Made by a program: the position numbers and the translations under genes
The notes under the pieces: generated by a model
What the model saw: the letters and a program-made list of their open reading frames with translations, nothing else
What the model was told of the DNA's origin: nothing
Databases searched by the model: none
DNA from: Pseudonocardia alaniniphila
Lineage (GTDB): Bacteria; Actinomycetota; Actinomycetes; Mycobacteriales; Pseudonocardiaceae
Assembly: GCF_022524485.1 (NCBI RefSeq)
Contig: NZ_JAKXMK010000006.1
Span: forward strand, 244,768-308,767
Direction of reading: 5' to 3'
DNA length: 64,000 nt
Part shown: one piece after another, positions 37,475 to 47,017 of the stretch
Position numbering within the stretch: the stretch's first letter is position 1
How the letters are laid out: each line of letters begins with the position of its first letter

Positions 37475-38227
37475 TCAGAACGCCTGCAGGCCCAGCCGCA
37501 CGGCCAGCACCATCCCGGCGACGGCGATCGCGATGCGCAGCACGGAACCGGGGAGCCGGCGTGCCAGCAGGGGGCCCGTCCAGCCGCCCACCAGCAGGCC
37601 GGCGGCCAGTGGAAGGACGGCCCACCACTCCACGGGCCCGAACACCGCGAACCCGACGGCGGCGATGCCGTTCGCGAGTCCCAGCAGGACGTTCTTGAGC
37701 GCGTTGCCCTGCAGCAACGACACCGGAAGGGCCACCAGCAGCAGCGCCAGCATCAACACGCCTGCCGCGGCGCCGAAGTACCCGCCGTACACCGAGACGG
37801 CGACGATCCCGGTGATCACGCCGGGGCTCGTCCGGTGCGAGGAGGCGGTCATCATCGCGGACTTGACCAAGGGCTGCAGGAGCAGCGCGAGCGACGCCGC
37901 GGCGACGAGGAACGGGACGATCCGCACGAACAGCCCGTCCGGGGTGACCAGGAGCAGCCCGGCGCCGGTCGCGCCGCCGAGCACGGCGAGCAACGCGAAG
38001 CGCCGGACGGCCGGCCCTTGACCGGTGAGCTCCGGACGGGAGCCTGCGGTGGAACCGAGCGTGCTGAACGTCATCGCGACCGTGTTGGTGACGTTCGCCG
38101 CGGTGGCGGGAATGCCGGCGGCCAGCAGCGCGGGGTAGGAGAAGAGCGACGCCAGCCCGGCCATCGATCCGGCCAGCCCGGCAGCGACACCGGCGCCGAC
38201 CAGGAGAAGGAAGGTGCCGATGACCAC
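37475..38227 (-). CDS. TauE/SafE-family permease
   Basis: About 250 residues with eight membrane helices of the sulfite/sulfonate exporter TauE/SafE family. Internal-repeat motifs are visible: GLAGSMAGLASLFSYPALLAAGIPA in blocks, ANVTNTVAMTFSTLGS, SVYGGYFGAAAGVLML and LLGLANGIAAVGFAVFG. The GTG at 38227 is chosen because the first helix starts at once; a GTG at 38284 is possible. It converges on the previous gene with 14 bp between. Its promoter region is shared with the divergent quinone oxidoreductase. The substrate (sulfur or organic anion) is not known. Confidence 0.82.
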   Translation of the reverse strand: MVIGTFLLLVGAGVAAGLAGSMAGLASLFSYPALLAAGIPATAANVTNTVAMTFSTLGSTAGSRPELTGQGPAVRRFALLAVLGGATGAGLLLVTPDGLFVRIVPFLVAAASLALLLQPLVKSAMMTASSHRTSPGVITGIVAVSVYGGYFGAAAGVLMLALLLVALPVSLLQGNALKNVLLGLANGIAAVGFAVFGPVEWWAVLPLAAGLLVGGWTGPLLARRLPGSVLRIAIAVAGMVLAVRLGLQAF

Positions 38228-38334
38228 GTCAAAGAACTTTAACGAGGCATCGGTTGCGAATCCTGCGGATGCGACCTCACCCACAGCGCGGACTCGGCGC
38301 CGGCGTCGCCCGCCCGAACCCGGCCCGACATGAC

Positions 38335-38353
38335 GTCGGACACTCTGTCCGAC
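38335..38353. promoter_or_regulatory. perfect 8-3-8 inverted repeat between the permease and quinone oxidoreductase genes
   Basis: GTCGGACA-CTC-TGTCCGAC is an exact inverted repeat, overlapped by a second one, ACTCTG-TCCGACG-CAGAGT (38342-38360). The size and symmetry suit a TetR-family dimer. No regulator gene is adjacent, so the protein that binds it would be encoded elsewhere. Confidence 0.5.
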
Positions 38354-38512
38354 GCAGAGTAGCGTCGTCCGCGGACGGGCGCGGGTAGGGATCAAGCCGG
38401 GGCGGCTCGCTCCCATGTCCCGACCGCTCGACGGAGATCGGGCCTCACGTCGGTGGCCCACGTTCCCGCGGCCCACCGACTGGATTCCGGCAACGGCAGA
38501 GGATGGACGACG

Positions 38513-39496
38513 GTGATTCACGGCAGGTCCTGGCAGGCTCATTCCTTCGGCGAGCCGAAGGACGTGCTGCGTGTGGAGGAGATCGAGTGGGCCGCCCCGA
38601 CGCAGGGGCGTGTGCTGGTGAAGGTCCGCGCGTGCGGAGTCGGCCTGCCCGACCTGCTCATGACCACGGGCGCCTACCCTCCGCTGCCGCGGCCGCCCGT
38701 CGTCCCCGGTCAGGAGGTGGCCGGTGAGGTCGTCGCCGTCCCCGCAGGGTCGGCGTTCGCGGTCGGGGACCGGGTCATGGGTTCCACGGCGTTCGTCGAG
38801 GGCTGGGGCGGCTACTCGGACTACGCGTACGTACGCGAGCCGAAGACGGTTCGCATTCCGGCGACGATGACCGACGAGGAGGCCGCCGGTTTCGTGATCG
38901 GCTTCCGCACCGCCTACGCCGGTCTGTGCGACCGGGTCCGCGTCGCGTCCGGGGAGGTGCTCCTGGTCCTCGGCGCGGCGGGCAACACCGGCGCAGCGGC
39001 CGTCCAGCTGGGGAAGGCGATCGGGGCCACGGTCATCGCGACCGCGGGCACCGAGGAGAAGCTCGAGTTCTGCACGCGGATCGGAGCCGACAACGTCGTC
39101 GATCACCGGACAGAGGACGTCGCGGAGGCGGTCCTCGCGATCACCGGTGGCCACGGCGCCGACGTCGTCTTCGACCCGGTCGGTGGTGAACTCGGCACCC
39201 GGGCCACCGCCGCCGTCGCACGCCTCGGCCGCATCGCCGTGATCGGCTACGCGAGCGGTTCCTGGCTCACCCTCGATCCGCTCGACATGGTGCTGCGCAA
39301 CTACACGGCCGCCGGTGTCTTCGCCGGTGGCACCGCCGAGGAGGACCGGGCCGCGTACGGGCAACTCGTCGAGATCGCCGAACGCGGAGCCATCAGGACA
39401 CCGGTGACCACCGTCGTGACGTTCGACGACGTTCCCGACGTGATCAGCGCGGTCCCGACCGCGCCTCCGGGGAAGGCCGTCGTCCGCATCTCCTGA
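38513..39496 (+). CDS. NADPH:quinone oxidoreductase, zinc-free MDR family
   Basis: A 327-residue medium-chain reductase. The N-terminal GroES-like domain has PPVVPGQEVAGEVVAV, and the Rossmann domain has the NADPH motif LVLGAAGNTGAAAVQLGKA followed by GADNVVDH and ADVVFDPVGG. The zinc-binding Cys/His set of alcohol dehydrogenases is missing, which fits quinone or enone reductases. AGAGGA precedes the GTG at 38513; an upstream start at 38453 adds 20 residues without homology. It probably shares an operator with the divergent permease gene. Confidence 0.88.
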   Translation: MIHGRSWQAHSFGEPKDVLRVEEIEWAAPTQGRVLVKVRACGVGLPDLLMTTGAYPPLPRPPVVPGQEVAGEVVAVPAGSAFAVGDRVMGSTAFVEGWGGYSDYAYVREPKTVRIPATMTDEEAAGFVIGFRTAYAGLCDRVRVASGEVLLVLGAAGNTGAAAVQLGKAIGATVIATAGTEEKLEFCTRIGADNVVDHRTEDVAEAVLAITGGHGADVVFDPVGGELGTRATAAVARLGRIAVIGYASGSWLTLDPLDMVLRNYTAAGVFAGGTAEEDRAAYGQLVEIAERGAIRTPVTTVVTFDDVPDVISAVPTAPPGKAVVRIS

Positions 39497-39509
39497 GGAC
39501 GATCCTGAG

Positions 39510-40613
39510 TCACAAAGCCGCAGCCGGATCCTGATCCGGCGGCCCGGCGGGCCACCAGCGACCGTCGACCCAGTGGAACGGGTACCAGCGCCCGTCCACA
39601 CCTCGGCGGATCCTGATCTCGGACTCGGCGCCCGCCGCGAGCAGCTCGGCCTCGGCTGCTGCCTCCTCGGGCGCCGGGTCGTTTCCGGCCCTCTCGAGAG
39701 CATCCTGGCCCGCAGCTCCGCCCAGCTCCCACGCCCGGACGGCGACGGCGATGTCCGGTCCGGCCGACGCCGCCACCCGCTGGGCCGTGCCGGGGTGGAG
39801 GGCGGCCCAGCGTGCGGCGTCGGCCCGCTCGGTCAGTGGGACGGCGGGCGCGGTGAGCAGTTCGCGTGCCCGCACCGCCGCGTCGGCGGCGAGCAGCGCG
39901 AGGGCGTCGGGCGGAAGACCCGGCGCCTCGGGAACGACCAGCGCCTGCGTCCGCGGCGGGTCGGGCGGTGCCGGCGGGAGCGGAGCAGGCACCGCCGCAT
40001 ATGCCTCGGTCGCCGGGACGCCCCGCTCCACCGTGCTGCCGGCGGGCTCAGCTGTCCGCGTACGGCGCGTCCCGAGTGCCTCCAGCAGCTCGTCGGTGGC
40101 GCGGCCCCGCAGCAGCAGGAGGACGAACGGGTCGTCGTCGAGCAGCCACGCCGTCTGGTAGCAGAGGGCTGCGGCGTGCTGGCAGGGGTCGCCGATGTCG
40201 GGGCAGTCGCAGTCGGACTCGAGGTCGCCGATCGTGGGCAGCAAGGGCACGCCCACGGCGTCCGCCGAGTGCACGAGCGCTCGGGGCACCTCGCCGTCGA
40301 GCAGCGCCGCGAGGTGGCCCGCCTCCGCGCCCACCTGGTCGAGCAGGCGGTCCCAGTCGGCGTCGGTCAGCTGCGTGAGATGGACCGTCACCTCGACGAT
40401 CCCGTCCGGGTCCTCGACCACCGCGCTGATCCGGCCCGGCGAGATCGTGATCGGCCCGACCCTGCCGCTGCCCGCGAACCGTCTGCCCCGGCGCAGCAGC
40501 ACGGCGTCGAGTGCGGTGTCCTCCATCGCCGCGACGAACGCCCGCGCCCACCAGGACCGTCCGCGCCTGCCTGGCCTGGGCGGAAACGCCGCAAAGCCCC
40601 GTGCCGTGTTCAT
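39510..40613 (-). CDS. SWIM zinc-finger protein
   Basis: A 367-residue protein. Residues 135-146 are a SWIM finger, C135-x-C137-x6-C144-x-H146 (CDCPDIGDPCQH). Before it lies the usual beta-rich region with an RGRRFAGSGRVGPITI segment; after it come a Pro/Ala-rich stretch and helical segments. The end contains repeated WYPFHWVDGRWWP-type aromatic residues. SWIM proteins of this type stand beside SNF2 helicases and are thought to assist DNA binding. The ATG overlaps the SNF2 stop by 4 bp, so the two are made together. Confidence 0.85.
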   Translation of the reverse strand: MNTARGFAAFPPRPGRRGRSWWARAFVAAMEDTALDAVLLRRGRRFAGSGRVGPITISPGRISAVVEDPDGIVEVTVHLTQLTDADWDRLLDQVGAEAGHLAALLDGEVPRALVHSADAVGVPLLPTIGDLESDCDCPDIGDPCQHAAALCYQTAWLLDDDPFVLLLLRGRATDELLEALGTRRTRTAEPAGSTVERGVPATEAYAAVPAPLPPAPPDPPRTQALVVPEAPGLPPDALALLAADAAVRARELLTAPAVPLTERADAARWAALHPGTAQRVAASAGPDIAVAVRAWELGGAAGQDALERAGNDPAPEEAAAEAELLAAGAESEIRIRRGVDGRWYPFHWVDGRWWPAGPPDQDPAAAL

Positions 40614-43375
40614 CGTTCGCCTCCGCGGAGTTCGACGAGGTCGGCCAGTTCGGCGTCGGTGAGTTCGGTGAGCGCCGACTCGCCACCGGCGAGCACGGCG
40701 TCGGCCAACGCGCGCTTGGACGCGAGCAGACCGGCGATGCGGTCCTCCACGGTGCCCTCGCTGATCAGCCGGTGCACCTGGACCGGGCGTGTCTGCCCGA
40801 TCCTGTACGCGCGGTCGGTGGCCTGGTCCTCGACGGCGGGGTTCCACCACCGGTCGTAGTGCACGACGTGATCGGCGCGAGTGAGGTTGAGTCCGGTGCC
40901 CGCCGCCCGCAGCGAGAGCAGGAACACCGGTACCTCGCCCTGCTGGAAACGATCGACCATGGCCTCGCGTTCGGGGATCGTGGTGCCGCCGTGGAGGAAC
41001 TGGACTCCCACGCCACGCCCGCGAAGGTGCCGCTCCAGCAGCCTGCCCATCGCGACGTACTGCGTGAACACGAGGGCCGCGCCATCGCCCGCGACGATCG
41101 TGGTGAGCAGCTCGTCGAGCAGTTCCAGCTTCCCGGAGCGACCGGCGAGCACCGGCTCGGCCTCGCGGACGTAGAGGGCCGGGTGGTCGCAGATCTGCTT
41201 GAGCGCGGTGAGCAGCGCGAGCACGAGCCCGCGCCGCGCCATCCCGTCGGCGTCGGCGATGCGCGCCATCGTCTCGGCGACGACCGCCTCGTACAGCCCG
41301 GCCTGCTCGCGGGTGAGGCTGACCGGCCGGTCCGTCTCGGTCTTGCGGGGCAGTTCGGGCGCGATCCCGGGGTCGGACTTGCGGCGGCGCAGCAGGAACG
41401 GCCCGACCAGCCGCGCGAAGCGCTCGGCGAGCCCGGGGTGGTCACCGGCGGCGATCGGCTCGGCCCACCGGGCACGGAACTCCGCCTGTCCGCCGAGCAG
41501 CCCCGGCGTGGTCCAGTCCAGGATCGACCACAGCTCCAGCAGGTTGTTCTCCACGGGCGTGCCGGTGAGCGCCACACGGGCAGCGGCCGGGATGGAGCGC
41601 AGGGCCTGCGCGGTACCCGACGCCGTGTTCTTCACGTGCTGCGCCTCATCGGCGACCACGAGGCCCCAGCGGTGCGCGCCGAGCACGGCGGCGTCGCGAC
41701 GCATGGTGGCGTAGGTGGTGAGGACGAACCCGGCGCCGGCGGGGAGCGAGCGGCCCGCACCGTGGAAACGGTGCACGGTGACGCCAGGTGCGAACCGGGT
41801 GATCTCACGTTCCCAGTTCCCCATCAGTGACGCCGGGCAGACGACGAGCGTGGGGCCGGCGTCGAGGGCCTGCCGTCGCAGGTGCAGGGCGACGAGCGTG
41901 ATCGTCTTGCCCAGGCCCATGTCGTCGGCGAGGCAGGCGCCCAGGCCGAGCGAGGTCATCCGGTCGAGCCACCCCAGTCCGCGCAGCTGGTAGTCACGCA
42001 GCGTGGCCGCGAGCCCGTCGGGCGGGGCGGCCGGCTCGGGTGGCGAGGCGATCCGCTCCCGCAGCTCCTGCAGCCAGCCCGTCGCCCGCACCGCGACGGT
42101 GCCGCAGGCGGCCTCGACCTCACCGGTGAGTGCCGCGCCGAGCGCCGCCACCGCTGTGACCGGGCCGAGGGTGCGTTCCCGCGCCCGTTGCCGGGTGGCG
42201 GGGTCGACGAGCACCCACTCGTCGCGCAGCCGGACGACGGGCCGGTGGCTGTGAGCGAGCTCGTCGCGCTCCTCGGGGGTGAGGGGGTCGCCGCGCAGGG
42301 CGAGCTCCCAGTCCAGCATCAGCGGCTCTGCCTCGGCCCCGAACGTCGCCGGCCCGGTGCCGTGACCAGCGACCGCACGCGTCGAGAGCGCGGGGCGTAG
42401 GTCACGCGGCCAGTGCACGGCGATCCCGCCGGCGGTGAGCCGGGTCGCGGCGTCGCCGAGAAGGTCGGAGACGTCCCCGTCGTCCAGCTCCAGCTCGTCG
42501 GGTACGGCTCGGCTGAGCAGCTGCTGGAGCGGCTCCCAGAACCGTGCCGCGCGCCGCACGGCCAGCAGCGCGTCGATCCGCGCCCGGGGGCCGAACCCGA
42601 CCGCCGCCCCGGTCCAGACATCGGCGAGGTCGGCCACGCGGGTGGGGTCGGCGAGCGCGTGGAGCTGGACGACGGCCCGGAACCGGGAGGTGTCGGCGTC
42701 GGTCTCCACGCGCAACGAGACACGCACGCCGGCGTCGACACCGGCGGCGACCTCGTCGGCCCAGTCCCGCAGCTCCGGCACGGCCTGCGGGTCGGGTGCC
42801 GCGAACAGCGGGGTGCCGACGGCCGTGGTGGCGGCGGGGGAGCGCGGCAGGGTGTCGGCGACCGCGTCGAGGAACGCGCGCAGCAGCGGTGCGGCCGCGG
42901 GCAGCTCCGAGGGTCCGGCCCCGGGTGCCGTGCCGGAATCCACGACGGCGCGTGCGGTCGGCGGCATCGCCGCGGCGAGATCGCGCAGCCGGGCAGCGTC
43001 GTCCGCGTCCAGCGGGCCGACCCGCCAGGCGTCGAACCCGGCCGGTGACACTCCCGGCAGCAGCCGGCCGCGCGCCACGAGGTGCAGTGCCAGCCGCGCT
43101 GCCACGGCCCAGAACCGCAACGCCGGGTCGTCACCGCCGACGAGCAGCAGCGGAAGGGCCTCGGCGAACGGCAGGCAGCGTGCCGGCAGCTCGTGCGCGG
43201 TGTCTCCGGGCGGGGGGACGATCACGGCGCTCCCGGGCGCGCCGACGTCCTGCATCGCGGAGCCCCAGAGCAGCACCTGACCCACTCGCGGCGGGTCGGC
43301 CGGCGCGAAGCACACCCCTCCCGACTCGAGGAGAGGAAGCCGGGATTCGGTCCGAAGGGTCGGGCTCGACGTCAC
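40610..43375 (-). CDS. SNF2-family ATPase/helicase
   Basis: A 921-residue double-stranded DNA translocase of the bacterial SNF2 (HelZ-like) group. The N-terminal 450 residues form the DUF3670-like region seen before bacterial SNF2 domains. The motor carries motif Q/I around LRDYQLRGLGWLDRM and DDMGLGKT, motif II DEAQ in VADEAQHVKN, motif III LTGTPVENN, motif V SLRAAGTGLNLT and motif VI ATDRAYRIGQTRPV. It should remodel protein-DNA complexes. The GTG start overlaps the upstream UvrA stop by 4 bp, and the SWIM gene follows through a 4-bp overlap. Confidence 0.92.
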   Translation of the reverse strand: MTSSPTLRTESRLPLLESGGVCFAPADPPRVGQVLLWGSAMQDVGAPGSAVIVPPPGDTAHELPARCLPFAEALPLLLVGGDDPALRFWAVAARLALHLVARGRLLPGVSPAGFDAWRVGPLDADDAARLRDLAAAMPPTARAVVDSGTAPGAGPSELPAAAPLLRAFLDAVADTLPRSPAATTAVGTPLFAAPDPQAVPELRDWADEVAAGVDAGVRVSLRVETDADTSRFRAVVQLHALADPTRVADLADVWTGAAVGFGPRARIDALLAVRRAARFWEPLQQLLSRAVPDELELDDGDVSDLLGDAATRLTAGGIAVHWPRDLRPALSTRAVAGHGTGPATFGAEAEPLMLDWELALRGDPLTPEERDELAHSHRPVVRLRDEWVLVDPATRQRARERTLGPVTAVAALGAALTGEVEAACGTVAVRATGWLQELRERIASPPEPAAPPDGLAATLRDYQLRGLGWLDRMTSLGLGACLADDMGLGKTITLVALHLRRQALDAGPTLVVCPASLMGNWEREITRFAPGVTVHRFHGAGRSLPAGAGFVLTTYATMRRDAAVLGAHRWGLVVADEAQHVKNTASGTAQALRSIPAAARVALTGTPVENNLLELWSILDWTTPGLLGGQAEFRARWAEPIAAGDHPGLAERFARLVGPFLLRRRKSDPGIAPELPRKTETDRPVSLTREQAGLYEAVVAETMARIADADGMARRGLVLALLTALKQICDHPALYVREAEPVLAGRSGKLELLDELLTTIVAGDGAALVFTQYVAMGRLLERHLRGRGVGVQFLHGGTTIPEREAMVDRFQQGEVPVFLLSLRAAGTGLNLTRADHVVHYDRWWNPAVEDQATDRAYRIGQTRPVQVHRLISEGTVEDRIAGLLASKRALADAVLAGGESALTELTDAELADLVELRGGER

Positions 43376-45645
43376 AGATCTCCTGCCATGGCGCCGACGT
43401 AGCGGGCGAGGTGCTCACCGGTGAACGAGGCGGGCGACTCCACCAGCTTGGCGGGCGGCCCCTCGAACACCACGTCGCCGCCGTCGTCACCGCCGTCCGG
43501 TCCGAGGTCGATCACCCAGTCGGCGTGCGCGACGACGTCGAGGTTGTGCTCCACGACGATCACCGAGCTGCCGCCCTCGACGAGTCGGTCGAGAAGCCCG
43601 AGCAGGTGCCCGCAGTCGGACATGTGCAACCCCGTGGTCGGCTCGTCGAGCACGTAGATGTTGCTCTTCTCGTGCAGCCGCCCGGCGAGCTTGAGCCGCT
43701 GGCACTCACCGCCCGAGAGCGTGGAGAGCGGCTGACCGAGCGTGAGGTAGCCCAGGCCGACGTCCACGACGGCCTGTAGCCGCTTGCGGATGTCGCGGGC
43801 GGTGAAGAACTCCAGTGCCTGCTCGGCCGTCATGTCGAGGGCATCGGAGATCGACTTCCCGTTGACGGTGAGGGCCAGCACCTCGTCCGTGTAGCGCCTG
43901 CCCCCGCAGTCGGTACACGTCGAGCGCACGCCGTCGAGGAACGCGAGGTCGGTGTAGACCACGCCGAGACCGTTGCAGCCGGGGCAGGCGCCCTCGGAGT
44001 TGAAGCTGAACAACGCGGGCTTGACGCCGGTCTCCTTGGCGTAGAGCTTGCGGATCGGGTCCATCACGCCGGTCCAGGTGGCAGGCGTGGAGCGGATGGA
44101 CGTGGACACCGCGGTCTGGTCGACGACGATCGCCTCCGGGTGCTGCGGCACGAGCACCTCACGGACGAGTGTGCTCTTGCCCGACCCGGCCACCCCCGTG
44201 AGCGCCACGAGCACACCGAGCGGGATGTCGACGTCGAACCCGCGCAGGTTGTTGGCCGAGGCGTTCTCCAGGCGCAGGTGCCCCGTGGGGATGCGCGGGT
44301 TCTCCCGCAGCGTGACCTTTCGGTGCAGGAACTCGCCCGTCAGCGTGCCCGACGACGCCAGGCCGGCGACCTCGCCCTCGTAGACGATCCGGCCGCCCTG
44401 GGTTCCGGCACGCGGACCGAGCTCGACGACGTGGTCGGCCGCGGTGATGACGTCCGTGTCGTGCTCGACGACCAGCACCGTGTTGCCCTTGTCGCGCAGC
44501 CGGTGCAGCAGCGCGTTCATCCTCCCGACGTCGCGGGGGTGCAGCCCGATCGTCGGCTCGTCGAACACGTACATGACATCCACCAGCGACGATCCGAGGT
44601 GGCGCACCATCTTGATGCGCTGCGACTCCCCGCCCGAGAGTGTGGAGGTCTCCCGGTCGAGGGTGAGGTAGCCCAGCCCCATGTCGATCAGCGCCCCCAC
44701 GCGGGTGAGGGCCTCGTCCACGAGCGGCGCGACCTCGGGCGTGCGGAGCGTGGCGAGCACGGTGCGCAGCGAGCCCAGGTCGAGCGCGGTGAGCGAGGGC
44801 AACGTGTGCCCGTCCATGGTGGCGGTGCGGGGCGCCTCGGCGAGTCTCGTGCCGGCGCAGGCCGGGCAGCGCACCGAGGTGGTGTAGGTGGCGACGGCCT
44901 CCCGCTTGCCCTCCGACGCCTCCTCGACCTCGACGAAGAGCCGGTTGAACTTCGTCTCGACTCCCTCGAAGTCGACCTTCATCGACTTGCGGCCGACGAA
45001 CTGCAGCGTCACCTTCTCGTCGGCCCCGTAGAGCAGGAGCTTCCACTCCGCGTCGGTGTAGTCGCGCAGCGGCTTGTCGAGGTCGAACCGCCCCGAGCCG
45101 GCATAGGTGTGCCAGTACCAGCTGTCGACCGCCCAGTTGCGGTGCAGGATCGCGCCCTCGTTCAGCGACTTGGACCGGTCGAACATCTTGTCGTGGTCGA
45201 GCTGGATCTTGCGGCCGATGCCCTTGCACTCCGGGCACATGCCCTGCGGGTCGTTGAAGCCGAACACGTTGCTGTAGCCGAGGTGCGGAGTGGAGCGGCG
45301 GGAGAACAGCAGCCGCAGGAACGAGTTGATGTCGGTGACGGTGCCCAGCGTGGAGCGGCTCCCGCCGCCCAGCCGTTTCTGGTCGACGACGATCGCCGTG
45401 GAGAGATTCTCGATCAGGTCGGCGTCGGGCTGGCCCAGCTTCGGCAGGAAACCCCGCACGAACGCGGAGAACGTCTCGTTGAGCTGGCGCTGTGCCTCCG
45501 CGGCGATCGTGTCGAAGACCAGCGACGACTTGCCCGACCCGGACACCCCGACGAACGCGGTGATCTGCCGCTTCGGGATCCGTACGGACACGTTGCGAAG
45601 GTTGTTCTCCCGCGCGCCGGTGACGATGATGAATTCCTGCTGCAT
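43372..45645 (-). CDS. short UvrA-like ABC ATPase (DrrC-like)
   Basis: A 757-residue paralogue of excinuclease UvrA with two ABC domains: Walker A GVSGSGKSS (about 33-41) and GVAGSGKST, signatures LSGGESQRIKM and LSGGECQRLKL, and zinc-site cysteines in CPECKGIGRK, CPGCNGLG and CTDCGGRRY. True UvrA is about 950 residues; the UvrB-binding region is missing, as in DrrC of the daunorubicin producer, which is thought to clear intercalated drug from DNA. GAGGGAG precedes the ATG. It lies downstream of DrrA/DrrB-like genes and is coupled to SNF2. A second, similar gene begins at 63174. Confidence 0.92.
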   Translation of the reverse strand: MQQEFIIVTGARENNLRNVSVRIPKRQITAFVGVSGSGKSSLVFDTIAAEAQRQLNETFSAFVRGFLPKLGQPDADLIENLSTAIVVDQKRLGGGSRSTLGTVTDINSFLRLLFSRRSTPHLGYSNVFGFNDPQGMCPECKGIGRKIQLDHDKMFDRSKSLNEGAILHRNWAVDSWYWHTYAGSGRFDLDKPLRDYTDAEWKLLLYGADEKVTLQFVGRKSMKVDFEGVETKFNRLFVEVEEASEGKREAVATYTTSVRCPACAGTRLAEAPRTATMDGHTLPSLTALDLGSLRTVLATLRTPEVAPLVDEALTRVGALIDMGLGYLTLDRETSTLSGGESQRIKMVRHLGSSLVDVMYVFDEPTIGLHPRDVGRMNALLHRLRDKGNTVLVVEHDTDVITAADHVVELGPRAGTQGGRIVYEGEVAGLASSGTLTGEFLHRKVTLRENPRIPTGHLRLENASANNLRGFDVDIPLGVLVALTGVAGSGKSTLVREVLVPQHPEAIVVDQTAVSTSIRSTPATWTGVMDPIRKLYAKETGVKPALFSFNSEGACPGCNGLGVVYTDLAFLDGVRSTCTDCGGRRYTDEVLALTVNGKSISDALDMTAEQALEFFTARDIRKRLQAVVDVGLGYLTLGQPLSTLSGGECQRLKLAGRLHEKSNIYVLDEPTTGLHMSDCGHLLGLLDRLVEGGSSVIVVEHNLDVVAHADWVIDLGPDGGDDGGDVVFEGPPAKLVESPASFTGEHLARYVGAMAGDL

Positions 45646-45743
45646 CGGGCTCCCTCGGGGTGGGGTCGGCGGTGCTCGTGCGGGGCGTCACGGGACAGGA
45701 CTCGCCCGGGAAGCGAATGTCATCGGCAGTGCCGTCGAGGATG

Positions 45744-46208
45744 TCACCCGGCCACATCGTCCGGATCGTCCAGGCGGAACACCGCGCATCGCCCGGCGAG
45801 GCCTTCGAACGCCTCCGGCGTGAGCTCGTCGACCACACCGGCGTCGCGCATGATCTTCGCTCCGTCCTGCATGCGGACCGGCCACGCACGCAGGACCGGC
45901 ACGGCATCCTGCGGGTCGACCTCGACGAGTCGCACGCGCTCCTGGGTCTTCCCCACGCTGAGCGTGCCGGTGCCGGCCGCGCGCGCGTTGCGGGCCCAGT
46001 CGGCGCCGGGGAAGCCTTCGAGCAGGTAGCGCTTCCCGTCCAGGTCGAGCACCGACAACGGAGTGCGGCGCGGCTCTCCGCTCTTGCGGCCCGGCACGGT
46101 GAGCACCGGCAGGTCCTTCATCCCGAGCCCGAGACGCTGCACCGTCAACAGCACCCGGTTCATCGGCTTCAGCCACCGCGGCGGCGTGGCGGTCTTCTTG
46201 GCACTCAT
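45744..46208 (-). CDS. deazaflavin (F420)-dependent nitroreductase-family protein
   Basis: A 154-residue Ddn-type protein with a split beta-barrel fold. Family marks: MNRVLLTVQRLGLG, VLTVPGRKSGEPRRTPLSVLDLDGKRYLL in blocks, and WARNARAAGTGTLSVG. These proteins transfer hydride from F420H2 to quinones, nitro-compounds or other electrophiles. GGGAG precedes the ATG, which overlaps the stop of the ABC permease gene by 4 bp. Reduced F420 could come from Fgd (8615-9619). Placement in an export operon suggests it modifies the same compound. Confidence 0.9.
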   Translation of the reverse strand: MSAKKTATPPRWLKPMNRVLLTVQRLGLGMKDLPVLTVPGRKSGEPRRTPLSVLDLDGKRYLLEGFPGADWARNARAAGTGTLSVGKTQERVRLVEVDPQDAVPVLRAWPVRMQDGAKIMRDAGVVDELTPEAFEGLAGRCAVFRLDDPDDVAG

Positions 46209-47017
46209 CGGCTCATCTCCCGGTAGCGATACACGGACAGCGGCGCGAACACCGCGACGATCAGCAACGGCCACACCACGGCCATCAGCACCGGGTGCTG
46301 GGCGACCCAGGAGTCACCACCCCAACCGGGATTGCCGAAGAGCACGCGAGTGGCTGCCGCCGTGGACGAGAGCGGGTTCCACTCCGCGATCGTCGAGACG
46401 ACGGCGGGCATCGTGGCCGGGGCGACGAACAGCCCGGAGAGGAACCCGACCGGGAACTCGAGGGTCTGCACGGCGGTGACGGCTCCGGCGCTGCGCACGA
46501 GCAGGCCCAGGTAGATGCCCACCCAGAGCAGCGCGAACCGCAGCAGGAGAAGGAGCCCGACGGCGAGCACGATCGCACCGGGGCTCCCGGACGACCGCCA
46601 GCCGACCGCGAGCCCCACCAGGAGCAGCACCCCGAGCGCGATCGCCGAGGTCACCATGTCGGCCGCGGCGCGCCCGACCAGCACCGCCGAGGGGGCCATG
46701 GGCATCGAGCGGAACCGATCGGTGATACCCCGCTGTGCGTCGGTGACGACGGCGATCATGGTGGCCGAGAGCCCGAAGAGCATCGTCATCGTGAACAGCC
46801 CGGGCAGGAGAGCCTGGCGGTAGTCACCCCCACCGGGCACGGCCATCATGCCGCCGAGCAGGAACGCGAACATCAACACGAGCAGGATCGGGAATCCGAC
46901 GGCACCGGCCAGCTCGGCGGGCTGGTGACGCAGGTGGGCGAGGTACCGGCGGGTGAGGACGGCGGCATCGACCACCGCCCACCGCAACCGGGAGCCGTGG
47001 TGGGTCAGCACCGTCAC
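46205..47017 (-). CDS. ABC-2 type permease (DrrB-like)
   Basis: A 270-residue membrane protein with six helices. DrrB-type features: LTRRYLAHLRHQPAELAGAVGFPILLVLMFAFLLGG across the first helix (short blocks), ATMIAVVTDAQRGITDRFRSMP in the cytoplasmic loop, and VQTLEFPVGFLSGLFVAP before the last helices. It should form the channel with the DrrA-like ATPase. The GTG start overlaps the ATPase stop by 4 bp and its own stop overlaps the reductase ATG by 4 bp. Confidence 0.9.
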   Translation of the reverse strand: MTVLTHHGSRLRWAVVDAAVLTRRYLAHLRHQPAELAGAVGFPILLVLMFAFLLGGMMAVPGGGDYRQALLPGLFTMTMLFGLSATMIAVVTDAQRGITDRFRSMPMAPSAVLVGRAAADMVTSAIALGVLLLVGLAVGWRSSGSPGAIVLAVGLLLLLRFALLWVGIYLGLLVRSAGAVTAVQTLEFPVGFLSGLFVAPATMPAVVSTIAEWNPLSSTAAATRVLFGNPGWGGDSWVAQHPVLMAVVWPLLIVAVFAPLSVYRYREMSR

